54,318 nt of DNA from an uncultured bacterium (GTDB taxonomy: Bacteria > Cyanobacteriota > Vampirovibrionia > Gastranaerophilales > Gastranaerophilaceae). Shown here piece after piece: positions 26,121 to 34,833 of the stretch. Position 1 is the stretch's first letter. The number at the start of each line of letters is the position of its first letter. A model generated the notes under the pieces. It did no database searches and was not told the origin of the DNA. It worked only from the letters and a program-made list of their open reading frames with translations. Both the position numbers and the translations under genes were made by a program. The DNA lies in contig CASEYP010000002.1 of assembly GCA_949292185.1 (NCBI GenBank), positions 110,142 through 164,459 on the forward strand, in the 5' to 3' direction.

Positions 26121-26870
26121 CTAATTTATTCTTTGAAACATATACCCAATACCACGAGCTGTTAAAATTAACTCTGGATTAGCCGGATCAGTTTCCAATT
26201 TTGAACGTAATCTTGAAATATGAACATCAACTACACGAGTATCAATTCTATGATCTGGCGGATATGCCCAAACATGTTGTAATATCTCATTTCTAGAAAA
26301 TGCTTGACCAGAATTATTTACCAACAATTCTAACAAACTGAATTCCATACCTGTAAGTCTGATTCTTTCATTTTTTCTATAAACTTGACGTCTTGCAGTA
26401 TCAATTTTGATATTACCAGTTGTAATAACATTTTTAGTAACTTTACCAGAAGGAGTAACCATTTCTCGATTGTTAGTTCTTCTAAGTACAGCTTTAACTC
26501 TAGCTTCTAATTCTTTAGGGCTGAAAGGTTTAATAACATAATCATCAGCACCTAATTCTAAACCTGTAATTCTTTCTGAAACATCTCCCAATGCTGTTAA
26601 TATAATAATCGGAACATCTGAAGATCTTCTAATTTCTCTTGTAACACCATAACCATCCATTTTTGGCATCATAACATCTAAAACAACCAAATCAGGATTA
26701 TATTTATTAAATGCAGCTACAGCTTCTTCACCATCTTGAGCTGTATAAACATCATAACCTGCCATTTTTAAACGAGTTTCCAAGATTCTTCTGATACTTG
26801 CTTCATCATCAGCTAATAGAATACGTTGACGATCTTCCGATTCATTAGGCATTTCAACATTTTCTGTCAT
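26121..26870 (-). CDS. rpaB: OmpR-type response regulator, RpaB-like
   Basis: 249 residues. The receiver domain has the acidic pair D21/D22 and phospho-acceptor Asp65 (VVLDVMMPKMDGYG), then Lys in YVIKPFSPKELEAR. The winged-helix domain has RLTGMEFSLLELLV, FSRNEILQHVW, RIDTRVVDVHISRLRSKLE and the end LTARGIGYMFQRIN. The last two segments closely match cyanobacterial RpaB (Ycf27), the essential regulator that binds HLR1 boxes. No sensor kinase gene is adjacent, as in Cyanobacteria where the kinase lies elsewhere. An HLR1-like box at 26967 precedes the gene and suggests autoregulation. It is monocistronic, ending at the 26083 terminator. Confidence 0.88.
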   Translation of the reverse strand: MTENVEMPNESEDRQRILLADDEASIRRILETRLKMAGYDVYTAQDGEEAVAAFNKYNPDLVVLDVMMPKMDGYGVTREIRRSSDVPIIILTALGDVSERITGLELGADDYVIKPFSPKELEARVKAVLRRTNNREMVTPSGKVTKNVITTGNIKIDTARRQVYRKNERIRLTGMEFSLLELLVNNSGQAFSRNEILQHVWAYPPDHRIDTRVVDVHISRLRSKLETDPANPELILTARGIGYMFQRIN

Positions 26871-26966
26871 AGTCTTTTCCTTACTTTACAAAATCTTATA
26901 CAATAGTTCACAAACTCACGAAAAATATTACGATTTATTTATTTTTCTATAGTTTTATAACAGTAT

Positions 26967-26984
26967 GTTACACTAATTTACAAA
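26967..26984 (+). promoter_or_regulatory. HLR1-like box upstream of rpaB
   Basis: GTTACACT-AA-TTTACAAA: two direct repeats of KTTACAWW separated by two bases, 15 of 16 positions matching the RpaB target HLR1. On the minus strand it covers the -35 and spacer of a possible rpaB promoter (TTGTAA, 18 bases, TATAAA). A bound protein there would probably repress. Confidence 0.5.
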
Positions 26985-27006
26985 AAATTGCAAGTACATA
27001 TTTAAA

Positions 27007-27747
27007 TTAATTCTGCAAACCGGCTTCCACAATTTGTCTAAATTTTTCTAAATCTTCTTTTGTATCTATACCTACAGGAACGAAGTCTACAACTGAAGTT
27101 TTTATATGCATACCATTTTCCAAAGCTCTTAACTGTTCTAGACTTTCGGCACATTCTAATGATGTTTGCGCCATTGATGTCATAGATTCTAAAGCTTGTC
27201 TTTTATATCCGTAAATTCCAATATGTCCATAAAAAGTTGCCTTACCTGTATTTCTTTCGTAAGGAATTTTAGAACGTGAAAAATACAATGCAAAGCCATT
27301 TTTATCAATTACACACTTGACAAGATTTGGATTATTTATTTCATTTTCATCTGTTAAAACTCTAATCAAAGTTGAAATATCAGCCTTATCATCTTCTTTT
27401 ACATTTCTAATAACACTATCTATACTTTCAGGCTTAATTAAAGGTTCATCCCCTTGTAGATTACAAATATAGGAAATTTCTGGATGTCTTGAAACAACTT
27501 CCATAATTCTATCAGAACCACATTTATGATTAACGGAAGTCATCTCAACTTCACCGCCAAAAGATTTAACTTCATCAAAAATTCGTTTATCATCAGTTGC
27601 AACAATAACCATATCTGCAAGTTTAGCCTGTTTTGCTTTTTCATAAACCCATTGAATAACAGATTTATCCATAACTTTTAACAATGGCTTACCTTCTAAT
27701 CTTGAAGATCCATATCTTGCCGGTATAATTATCGCAGTTTTAGTCAT
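27007..27747 (-). CDS. kdsB: 3-deoxy-manno-octulosonate cytidylyltransferase
   Basis: Activates KDO as CMP-KDO for lipopolysaccharide core synthesis in the cytoplasm. The 246 residues start with the nucleotide-binding IIPARYGSSRLEGKPLL. Further family motifs are MTSVNHKCGSDRIMEV, ICNLQGDEPLIKPESID and YGHIGIYGYKRQALE. The length is normal. It follows prmA by 17 bases, with an AGGAGAGATATA ribosome site, so the two are co-transcribed. With lpxK it shows that the cell makes LPS with a KDO core. Confidence 0.95.
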   Translation of the reverse strand: MTKTAIIIPARYGSSRLEGKPLLKVMDKSVIQWVYEKAKQAKLADMVIVATDDKRIFDEVKSFGGEVEMTSVNHKCGSDRIMEVVSRHPEISYICNLQGDEPLIKPESIDSVIRNVKEDDKADISTLIRVLTDENEINNPNLVKCVIDKNGFALYFSRSKIPYERNTGKATFYGHIGIYGYKRQALESMTSMAQTSLECAESLEQLRALENGMHIKTSVVDFVPVGIDTKEDLEKFRQIVEAGLQN

Positions 27748-27764
27748 TTTTATATCTCTCCTAC

Positions 27765-28688
27765 TTAATCTACTTTTTTAACTACAAATGATGTCCATTG
27801 GTCTTGTTTAATTTCTTCAACCAATTCCAGACCTACACGCTCGTAAGCATCAATAACCATTTGCTTTTTCTCATCTAAAATTCCGCTCAAAGACATCAAT
27901 GCACCTTTTTTCATAATATGTTTTAAATCAGGCATTATTTCAGCCAACACAAAATGAAGAATATTTGCGCATACGAAATCGAATTGATCATCAATTTGAT
28001 CAGCCGTACCAAGTTCAAATGTACATTCTACATTATTTTTCTTAGCATTTTCTTTAGCAACATCAATTACAGTATCATCATTATCACATCCGTAAACATA
28101 AGATGCGCCTAGTTTTTTAGCTAATACAGACAAAATTCCGCTGCCCATACCAATATCAGCAACCCTATCACCAGGTTTCATATATTTTTCTAAAGCTTTC
28201 ATACATAATTGAGTAGTCTGATGAGTTCCTGTTCCAAAAGCACAACCAGGCTCTAATTTGATAATAAATTCACCATCTTTTGGCTTATATTCAATCCAAT
28301 CAGGAACAACAGCAATTTTCTCTGTTACATGAGTAACATCCCATTGCTCTTTCCATTTTTTAGACCAATCTTCAGATTCTTTTTCTTCCAAAGTAAAATC
28401 CCAAGACCCTAAATCTTCTTCTGATAAACCTCTTGTCAAAAATTCTTGCCTATGCAAATCTAAAACATTTTCAATATCATATTTCAAATCTTCATAAGAA
28501 TCTCCATAATCATTTTTCAAGAAAACTCTAAGAGTACCTTCTGTTGTCGAAACCATTTCAAGATCCTTATAAGTTTCTTCAGCCAAAACTACACCCTCGC
28601 AATCGAAATTATCAAAAAAGATTTCAGAAATAATATCTTCCATTAATGGGTTTATAACTAATCTCAATTCATAATATTTATCAGCCAT
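27765..28688 (-). CDS. prmA: Ribosomal protein L11 methyltransferase
   Basis: Transfers methyl groups from S-adenosylmethionine to ribosomal protein L11. 307 residues: an N-terminal L11-recognition region (~1-115), then a Rossmann methyltransferase with EPGCAFGTGTHQTTQLCM, the SAM motif VADIGMGSGILSVLAKKLGA and DFVCANILHFVLAE. That last segment corresponds to the NPPY-like catalytic motif, here ANIL, as in PrmA. The length is normal. It is upstream of kdsB in the same unit. A hairpin separates it from accA, so it may have its own promoter. Confidence 0.93.
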   Translation of the reverse strand: MADKYYELRLVINPLMEDIISEIFFDNFDCEGVVLAEETYKDLEMVSTTEGTLRVFLKNDYGDSYEDLKYDIENVLDLHRQEFLTRGLSEEDLGSWDFTLEEKESEDWSKKWKEQWDVTHVTEKIAVVPDWIEYKPKDGEFIIKLEPGCAFGTGTHQTTQLCMKALEKYMKPGDRVADIGMGSGILSVLAKKLGASYVYGCDNDDTVIDVAKENAKKNNVECTFELGTADQIDDQFDFVCANILHFVLAEIMPDLKHIMKKGALMSLSGILDEKKQMVIDAYERVGLELVEEIKQDQWTSFVVKKVD

Positions 28689-28699
28689 AATTAAATCCT

Positions 28700-28730
28700 T
28701 AAATTTAAAGGTGAGATAAAAATCTCACCC
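28700..28730 (-). terminator. Stem-loop after accA
   Basis: Minus-strand GGTGAGAT-TTTT-ATCTCACC, an 8-bp perfect stem followed by TTTAAATTT. It probably ends or attenuates the accD-accA transcript; the T-run is weak. Confidence 0.6.
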
Positions 28731-28753
28731 CTATAAAATTCTTCATAAAAAAC

Positions 28754-29710
28754 TTAAACAGTAATATAAGCGCCCATTTTTCTAAACTTGTCATAACGCT
28801 GATTTCTTAAATCTTCACCAGACATGCCAGCCATTTCATCTAAGGCCTGCTTAATAGTCTTTTTCATCTCAGCCGCCATAGCCTCATAATCAGTATGAGC
28901 ACCTCTCACCGGTTCTTTAATCGCTCCATCTATGATACCGAACTTCAATAAATGAGGAGCAGTAATTTTCAAAGCAGTAGCAGCTTCAAGATTTTTAGAA
29001 GCATCACGCCATAAAATTGAAGCACAACCCTCAGGTGAAATAACCGTATAATAAGCGTGTTCTAACATATACACCTTATTTGCAACAGCTAAACCTAAAG
29101 CACCACCTGAACAACCCTCACCTGATATAATTGCAATTACAGGAACATCTAACTTAGCCATTTCTCTAAGGTTCATTGCGATAGCCGCACCTTGAGCGTG
29201 CTCTTCTGCACTAATACCAGGATAAGCACCAGGTGTATCAATTATTGTAACAATCGGGATATTAAACTTACTAGCGTGTTTAAAAAGTCTTAAAGCTTTT
29301 CTATATCCTTCAGGCTGAGGCATACCAAAGTTATATTCCAAATTCTCTTTAGTAGATTTACCCTTCATTGTCCCGATAATCATAACTGGCTTACCGTCTA
29401 ATTTAGCTAAACCGCCAACAATAGCCCTATCATCAGTACCAACATGATCTCCGTGCAATTCAACAAAATCGGTACACATCAAATTAACGTAATCCATAAA
29501 ATTAGGTCTTTCTGGATGACGAGCAATTTGAATTTTTTGTGTCGGATCAAGATTTGCAAATAATTCTTTTTTAAAATCTTCTGCCTCTTGTTCTAATACT
29601 TTTATATCTTTATCTAAATCCATTCCGGACTCCAAACTCATTTTTTTCAATTCCTCAATTTTTTCTTGAATTTCCAGTATAGGTTTTTCAAAATCTAAAA
29701 CTGTTGACAT
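28754..29710 (-). CDS. accA: Acetyl-CoA carboxylase carboxyltransferase subunit alpha
   Basis: With AccD it transfers the carboxyl group from biotin to acetyl-CoA, giving malonyl-CoA for fatty acid synthesis. 318 residues, the normal length. Family motifs: QIARHPERPNFMDYV, GDHVGTDDRAIVGGLAKLDG, FNIPIVTIIDTPGAYPGISA, IISGEGCSGGALGLAVANKV and SPEGCASILWRDASK. It starts 11 bases after accD, so the two subunits are made from one message. Keeping accD and accA adjacent is common in Firmicutes and some other lineages but not universal. Confidence 0.96.
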   Translation of the reverse strand: MSTVLDFEKPILEIQEKIEELKKMSLESGMDLDKDIKVLEQEAEDFKKELFANLDPTQKIQIARHPERPNFMDYVNLMCTDFVELHGDHVGTDDRAIVGGLAKLDGKPVMIIGTMKGKSTKENLEYNFGMPQPEGYRKALRLFKHASKFNIPIVTIIDTPGAYPGISAEEHAQGAAIAMNLREMAKLDVPVIAIISGEGCSGGALGLAVANKVYMLEHAYYTVISPEGCASILWRDASKNLEAATALKITAPHLLKFGIIDGAIKEPVRGAHTDYEAMAAEMKKTIKQALDEMAGMSGEDLRNQRYDKFRKMGAYITV

Positions 29711-29721
29711 ACCTTCGCTCC

Positions 29722-30585
29722 TTATTCATGCATAGCCAAAATATTTGACAAGGTTTCTTTCAGATTTTTACGAGAAGATACGATATCAACTTGACCGTAT
29801 TTCATTAAATACTCTGCAGTTTGGAAATCTGAAGGAAGTTTTTGTCTGATAGTTTGTTCAATAACTCTTCGACCGGCAAACCCTACTCTTGCACCTTGTT
29901 CAGCAATAATGATATCGCCCAAAGTTCCAAAACTTGCGGTAACACCACCAAATGTAGGATCAGTAATTAAATTTATATATAATAAACCTGCTTCATCAAG
30001 TCTTGCACATGCACAAGAAGTTTTAGCCATTTGCATTAAACTCAAAGCACTCTCCTGCATTCTTGCACCACCGGAAGAAGTAATTGCTAAAACCGGAAGT
30101 CTAAGTTCTATGGCTTTTTCAATAATTCGTGTAACTTTTTCACCAACTACACTACCCATAGAACCGCCCATAAAATCAAAGTCCATTACAGCAGTTGCTA
30201 GTTTATGACCGTTTATAGTAGCTAAACCGGTAACAACTGCATCGTCTAAACCTGTTTTTTTCTGAGCAGCTTCCAATCTGTTTTTGTAAGATTCTGTATC
30301 CACAAAATCCAATGGATCTGTCGGTTTTATTTCTGTAAACATTTCTTCAAAAGAACCTTCATCAAATAATTGCTTAATTCTGGTTCTTGCGTTAACTCTA
30401 AAATGATAATCACATACAGGGCAAACCATATAATTATCTTCAATGTCTTTTCTCAACAATTGAGAATCACAATGAACACATTTTGTCCATAATTCCGGAT
30501 TTGCCTCAATTTCTACTCTAGCTTCAAGTGCTCTTCGTTGAATTTGAGCTTCTTTACGCTTTTCAAACCAATCTTGAACTGTCAT
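29722..30585 (-). CDS. accD: Acetyl-CoA carboxylase carboxyltransferase subunit beta
   Basis: Partner of AccA in the carboxyltransferase of acetyl-CoA carboxylase. 287 residues. An N-terminal C4 zinc ribbon (CVHC near residue 37 and CPVC near 56) precedes the crotonase-fold domain with MGGSMGSVVGEKVTRIIEKA, ITSSGGARMQESALSLMQMA and LITDPTFGGVTASFGTLGDI. All are typical of AccD, and the length is normal. It is the first gene of the accD-accA pair, and the intergenic region upstream (30586-30767) should hold the promoter. Confidence 0.96.
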   Translation of the reverse strand: MTVQDWFEKRKEAQIQRRALEARVEIEANPELWTKCVHCDSQLLRKDIEDNYMVCPVCDYHFRVNARTRIKQLFDEGSFEEMFTEIKPTDPLDFVDTESYKNRLEAAQKKTGLDDAVVTGLATINGHKLATAVMDFDFMGGSMGSVVGEKVTRIIEKAIELRLPVLAITSSGGARMQESALSLMQMAKTSCACARLDEAGLLYINLITDPTFGGVTASFGTLGDIIIAEQGARVGFAGRRVIEQTIRQKLPSDFQTAEYLMKYGQVDIVSSRKNLKETLSNILAMHE

Positions 30586-30696
30586 AAATTTACCTTCTTA
30601 TATCCCTATAAATAAGAATCCTATAATTCTAATAAATTTATTATACATAAAAAAAATACATTGGCAAAATCTTCACAAAAGGGGTAAATATTTTTA

Positions 30697-30737
30697 ACAA
30701 AAACAATGACAGCTTAAGCTTAATTGCTAAACTGTCA
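30697..30737 (-). terminator. Probable terminator of the 122-aa exported-protein gene
   Basis: Minus-strand TGACAGTTTAGC pairs with GCTTAAGCTGTCA (one bulge and one G-T pair) and is followed by TTGTTTTTGTT. It lies about 30 bases after the stop. Confidence 0.6.
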
Positions 30738-30767
30738 CTGCTTTTAATAAAATTTAAATAATATATA

Positions 30768-31136
30768 CTAATAATGATTTGGATATAATTCCTTTATTTT
30801 TTTAAGACAATAATCATCCGTTGCATTATATTCAATAACCTTTTTGGTTTTAGCACCCATCAAGGCAGTTGCTTTGCAATTTCCCCAGCTTCTATATTTA
30901 GTCAGAGTTTTTTCACAATCACTTGAGAATGCGGCTTTCTTATAGGCTTCATACTCTGAGTCACGTAAACAACTAGATAATTGTTGACTTTTTCCCAATT
31001 CTCTGAGTGGAGCGCAAGGATCTGTATAAATACGTCCGTTGCAATAGTATTGAGCTGCCGAAGCCATGTTTACAGAAAATAGTGAAATTGCAACAAAACC
31101 GAGCATAATTCCTGAAATTTTACTAGTTTTAAACAT
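30768..31136 (-). CDS. Small exported Cys-containing protein, 122 aa
   Basis: A signal peptide (~1-27, ending SVNMASAA, cleavage before QYYC) leads a ~95-residue mature protein with six Cys (YYCNGRIYTDPCAP, SSCLRDSEYE, SDCEKTL, GNCKATAL, DYCLKKI). Even numbering suggests three disulfides in the periplasm. No family is recognised. It stands between the metalloprotease gene and accD on the minus strand with its own candidate terminator. The start is the only good ATG before the signal peptide. Function unknown. Confidence 0.65.
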   Translation of the reverse strand: MFKTSKISGIMLGFVAISLFSVNMASAAQYYCNGRIYTDPCAPLRELGKSQQLSSCLRDSEYEAYKKAAFSSDCEKTLTKYRSWGNCKATALMGAKTKKVIEYNATDDYCLKKIKELYPNHY

Positions 31137-31220
31137 ATTATTAAATCTCTTAATAATTAAATAACAAACGTATTATATATCATCTTTATAACATTTAAAT
31201 CATACAAAGAGTTTAAAAGA

Positions 31221-32015
31221 TTATCGCATATTATTATCTCTATGCTGTTTACGGATTTGTTCGGTTAATTCATTAGGTATTTTTATATTTTGCAATGCCA
31301 TATGATATTTTCGCAAATTCGAAATATTTTCTTGTTCTTCCAACAAATTTCGCTCAGGTTGAGGGTTTATATTATCCTTGACCTTTTCAAACTCTGTCTT
31401 TGCCCGTTTAGAAATAATTTTTGCAACTATCTCATCAATATCACTTCCCGCAACATGGTAAGCAGAAGCGATTTCAGAAATAGTTTTACCTGATGGAAAA
31501 GTATACAACCAATTAATTGATAACCTGTCACCTGGCCCAACATGGCTAATCCCTTTTTGATGAGGGGTGTACATAATATCATTTTTAAACGGACTATGTC
31601 CCAAACCTATAGCATGACCTATTTCATGCAATATAGTATGATAAACTTCACCCTCATCCATATAATCAGCATGGACTAAACCTTCTGTTAAACCTATAGC
31701 AACATCTGCAGAATACAACCTATTCATTTTATCATAATGAAAATAACAACAACCCAAAGCCTGCCGCTCAACTCTTTTCCAATCAATATTAACATTTGAT
31801 GCCAATAATTGATCTACCACAACAAACGAAACTTTACCATTAGAAACCTTATGCCATTCGTCAAGCGCCTGTTTTACAAAATGCCTATATTTAGCATCTT
31901 GCCCCTGCTTTGAATAAAACTTCATAGGCGCAATATATACCTTTAACGGCATCATTGTCCATCTTATCAATCTTCCGTTTTTGACAGATTCTTGTAAATA
32001 GGTTTTCTTCTCCAT
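31221..32015 (-). CDS. Matrixin-like (M10) zinc metalloprotease
   Basis: 264 residues. The zinc motif HEIGHAIGLGH (130-140) has three His ligands and catalytic Glu131, followed by the Met-turn NDIMYTP. Upstream, ALDEWHKVSNGKVSFVVVD and the calcium-site-like YSADVAIGL fit the M10A fold. The ~90 residues after it are helical and charged (including a possible LysM-like or helix-turn part around ISEIASAYHVAGSDIDEIV). No signal peptide is visible, odd for a protease family that acts outside the cell, and no cysteine-switch propeptide is seen. It could be exported another way or act inside. Substrate unknown. Confidence 0.82.
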   Translation of the reverse strand: MEKKTYLQESVKNGRLIRWTMMPLKVYIAPMKFYSKQGQDAKYRHFVKQALDEWHKVSNGKVSFVVVDQLLASNVNIDWKRVERQALGCCYFHYDKMNRLYSADVAIGLTEGLVHADYMDEGEVYHTILHEIGHAIGLGHSPFKNDIMYTPHQKGISHVGPGDRLSINWLYTFPSGKTISEIASAYHVAGSDIDEIVAKIISKRAKTEFEKVKDNINPQPERNLLEEQENISNLRKYHMALQNIKIPNELTEQIRKQHRDNNMR

Positions 32016-32090
32016 ATTTTTATTGTATAATAAAATGTGCTATAAGAAAAGTATAAGAGAGTTATAATACAGACTTAAGGAGAAAAACAC

Positions 32091-32432
32091 ATGGGAATGA
32101 ATTTAATGAACATTATGAAACAAGTTCAAAATGCTCAAAAAAGAGCTGAACAAGCACAAAAAGAACTTTCTGCATTAGAAATAACAGGAGAATCAGCAGG
32201 CGGTTCTGTAAAAGTTACTTGTGATGGTCAAGGAAAATTCAAATCAATAAAAATTGCACCGGAAGCAATTAATCCTGATAATCCATCTTCTGTTGATTCA
32301 GAAACTATTGAAATGTTAGAAGATGTAATTTCAGCTGCTATAAAACAAGCTAACGAAAAAGCTTCAGCAGAAATGGCTTCTAAAATGAAACAAATTACAG
32401 GTGGTATCAGCATTCCGGGATTAAACTTCTAA
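32091..32432 (+). CDS. ybaB: YbaB/EbfC nucleoid-associated protein
   Basis: 113 residues, normal for this family of small DNA-binding proteins. It has an N-terminal helix (NIMKQVQNAQKRAEQAQKEL), the conserved central strand region GGSVKVTCDGQGKFKSIKIA and the end MKQITGGISIPGLNF. These dimers bind DNA loosely and often accompany recombination repair genes. Here the stop TAA overlaps the recR ATG (TAATG), the classical ybaB-recR pairing. TTAAGGAGAAAAAC gives a strong ribosome site. Confidence 0.95.
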   Translation: MGMNLMNIMKQVQNAQKRAEQAQKELSALEITGESAGGSVKVTCDGQGKFKSIKIAPEAINPDNPSSVDSETIEMLEDVISAAIKQANEKASAEMASKMKQITGGISIPGLNF

Positions 32433-33028
32433 TGATTTATCCAAAAGCAATAGCAGCACTTATAGAGCAATTTCAAAAATTTCCTTCAGTAGGGCCGAAA
32501 TCCGCTCAAAGAATGGCATTTTATTTACTTAGAATGCCAATGGCTGATGTTGAAAAATTTGCACAAGCAGTAGTTGAAGCAAAGAAAAATACACATACTT
32601 GTGAGATTTGCTTCAACTTATCTGCACAATCACCTTGCGAGATTTGTTCTTCAACTCAAAGAGACAGATCAACTATTTGCGTTGTTTCTGAAACAAAAGA
32701 CTTAATCGCAATAGAAAAAACTAACGAATTTAAAGGTTTATATCATGTTCTTCAAGGCCTGATATCTCCTATAGACGGAATAGGCGCGGAAGACATAAGA
32801 ATAAAAGAATTATTAAACAGATTAACAAACGAAGAAGTTAAAGAAATAATTTTAGCTCTTAGTCCTTCTGTTGAAGGTGAAGCTACAAGTTTATACCTAA
32901 CAAAACTTATAAAGCCTTTTGGAATAAAAGTTTCACGTATAGCATTCGGACTTCCTGTCGGTGCTGATTTAGAATATGCCGATGAAATGACAATTGCAAA
33001 AGCAATCGAAGGCAGACACGAAATATAA
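32432..33028 (+). CDS. recR: Recombination mediator RecR
   Basis: 198 residues, normal length. RecR works with RecF and RecO in loading RecA at gaps. Domains in order: helix-hairpin-helix (FQKFPSVGPKSAQRMAFYLL), a C4 zinc finger (CEICFNLSAQSPCEICSS), a Toprim domain (STICVVSETKDLIAIEKTNE to LSPSVEGEATSLYLTKLIKP) and the conserved end SRIAFGLPVGADLEYADEMT. It is translationally coupled to ybaB. recF is also present in this window, at 45.2 kb. Confidence 0.97.
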   Translation: MIYPKAIAALIEQFQKFPSVGPKSAQRMAFYLLRMPMADVEKFAQAVVEAKKNTHTCEICFNLSAQSPCEICSSTQRDRSTICVVSETKDLIAIEKTNEFKGLYHVLQGLISPIDGIGAEDIRIKELLNRLTNEEVKEIILALSPSVEGEATSLYLTKLIKPFGIKVSRIAFGLPVGADLEYADEMTIAKAIEGRHEI

Positions 33029-33076
33029 ACTGATTAGGTATTATCTCTTTTAATAATTTAGGTTATATATAATTGT

Positions 33077-34045
33077 ATGGATAATAATATTTTAGAAATA
33101 AAAGACTTAAACGTTATATATAAAACAAAGACAAGCATTCTTGGTTCTCAAAAGATTGTACACGCCGTAAATAATGTATCTCTGGACATTAAAAAGGGTG
33201 AAATTCTTGCAATAGCAGGAGAATCAGGATGCGGCAAATCAACACTGGCAAAAGCTATAATGCAGCTTGTTGATGTTCAATCAGGTAAAATTATTCTTGA
33301 AAATCAGAATATACTTGAACTAAAAAAAAGAGAAGACCTAAAAAAGTTTTATCAAAAAGTTCAAATAATATTTCAAAATCCATACTCAAGCCTTAATCCT
33401 AAAATGAAAATCGGACAAATATTAAAAGAACCGCTTGAAATTAACACTAAACTTTCTAAAGCTGAAATTGAAAAAATTATTAAAGATAAAATTACCAAAG
33501 TAGGCCTAGATAAAAATTGTCTAAAACTTTATCCTCATGAATTTTCGGGAGGTCAAAGACAAAGAATAGCAATAGCCCGTTCCTTAATTTTAGATCCTGA
33601 ATTTATTATAGCAGATGAGCCTGTAAGTGCTCTTGATGTAAGTATTCAAGCTCAAATAATAAATCTTCTAAAACAACTGAAAGAAGACGAAAACTTAACA
33701 TTTTTATTTATATCACACGACCTAAGCGTTATAAAATACATTTCAGACAGAATTGCAATTATGTATCTTGGGGAAATTGTTGAAATCGGGAAAACTGAAG
33801 AAATATTTTCTGATCCAAAACATCCATACACAAAAGCACTACTAAGCTCTGTTCCGGAACTTAATTCATCTAAAAACAAAGAAAAAATTCAACTAAAAGG
33901 AGAACTGCCTTCCCCTGAAAACATTCCATCAGGATGCAAATTTCACACAAGATGTCCTTATGTAATGAAGGAATGTAATGAAACTTCACCTAAAGAAATA
34001 GAATTTACCTCCACTCACAAATGCAAATGCTTTTTATATAACTAG
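33077..34045 (+). CDS. Oligopeptide/dipeptide ABC transporter ATP-binding protein (OppF/DppF-like)
   Basis: 322 residues. Walker A is GESGCGKST, signature SGGQRQRIAIARSL, Walker B FIIADEPVSALD, and the H-loop follows in FISHDLSVIKYISDRIAIMY. The C-terminal extension with HPYTKALLSSVPELN and the Cys cluster SGCKFHTRCPYVMKECNE is the oligopeptide_ABC C-terminal domain, marking the OppD/F and DppD/F families. It powers uptake of peptides or possibly nickel. No permease or binding-protein gene is adjacent, so it must pair with parts encoded elsewhere. It starts 48 bases after recR. Confidence 0.92.
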   Translation: MDNNILEIKDLNVIYKTKTSILGSQKIVHAVNNVSLDIKKGEILAIAGESGCGKSTLAKAIMQLVDVQSGKIILENQNILELKKREDLKKFYQKVQIIFQNPYSSLNPKMKIGQILKEPLEINTKLSKAEIEKIIKDKITKVGLDKNCLKLYPHEFSGGQRQRIAIARSLILDPEFIIADEPVSALDVSIQAQIINLLKQLKEDENLTFLFISHDLSVIKYISDRIAIMYLGEIVEIGKTEEIFSDPKHPYTKALLSSVPELNSSKNKEKIQLKGELPSPENIPSGCKFHTRCPYVMKECNETSPKEIEFTSTHKCKCFLYN

Positions 34046-34078
34046 CAAAAAAATTTATTTACGGATTTTAACCCCCAT

Positions 34079-34804
34079 ATGATGAAAATAGGGATTAACA
34101 ACGTAAAAACATTTTTACCGCTAAAAAAAGCAAAAGGTACATACACACAAAGACTACAAAGAGCCGTAGAATTAAATGAACAATTTTACGCAACTCTACA
34201 AAAGAATTTTAAAAATGAAGATATTCCTCCAAGAACATTTGGAAAAATCTTAAGAGAAACTACACAGGCACCAATTAAAATAAAAGTAACAGATGCTGAA
34301 CTTTACCCAAATGGTATAGCAGGCTTAAATCTAAATGAAAAATGCGACATTGACGGATACCTTTTACATTTACCATTTAGCAGATTTTCCGGCAAAATTT
34401 CTATGGCAAGTTTTAGAACATTTTTAAGAGCCACTCAACAATTTTTTGATTATATTTTAAACCCTAAATACGTAAAAAGAGAAATTTCAATGATATCTAA
34501 AGGGTATGACCTTCCTGGTTTAAATAAATTCTACAAAGAAAATATAGATAGTAATGCAACATTAACAAAAAAAGCTCTAAATGAATTTTTAAAAGGTAAA
34601 TCTGCCCCAGAAAAAATTGACTTGCTCCAAGAAATAAGATATTGCCTTAAACTAAAAGAAAATGCAAGCAAAGTTAAAGTTCTTTCAGAAAAAGAAACTA
34701 AAAAACTACAAGAATATAAAATCCCAGAAAAACTTCAACTTATTGAAGATACTTTAGCCTCAACTATTAGTAAAGAAAGAGCAAAAAATAAACCTAAAGT
34801 TTAA
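34079..34804 (+). CDS. Hypothetical protein, 241 aa
   Basis: No family is recognised. The protein is basic and mostly helical, with no signal peptide or membrane segment. A central segment (GLNLNEKCDIDGYLLHLPFS) is followed by FRTFLRATQQFFDYILNPKY; the C-terminal ~90 residues are helical and charged. There are two adjacent ATG codons at 34079 and 34082 and no clear Shine-Dalgarno sequence. It sits 33 bases after the ABC ATPase gene and 29 before smpB, on the same strand, so it may share their transcript. Codon use is like its neighbours. Confidence 0.65.
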   Translation: MMKIGINNVKTFLPLKKAKGTYTQRLQRAVELNEQFYATLQKNFKNEDIPPRTFGKILRETTQAPIKIKVTDAELYPNGIAGLNLNEKCDIDGYLLHLPFSRFSGKISMASFRTFLRATQQFFDYILNPKYVKREISMISKGYDLPGLNKFYKENIDSNATLTKKALNEFLKGKSAPEKIDLLQEIRYCLKLKENASKVKVLSEKETKKLQEYKIPEKLQLIEDTLASTISKERAKNKPKV

Positions 34805-34833
34805 GCAAAAAATTTCTATGCTATAATTTACTT

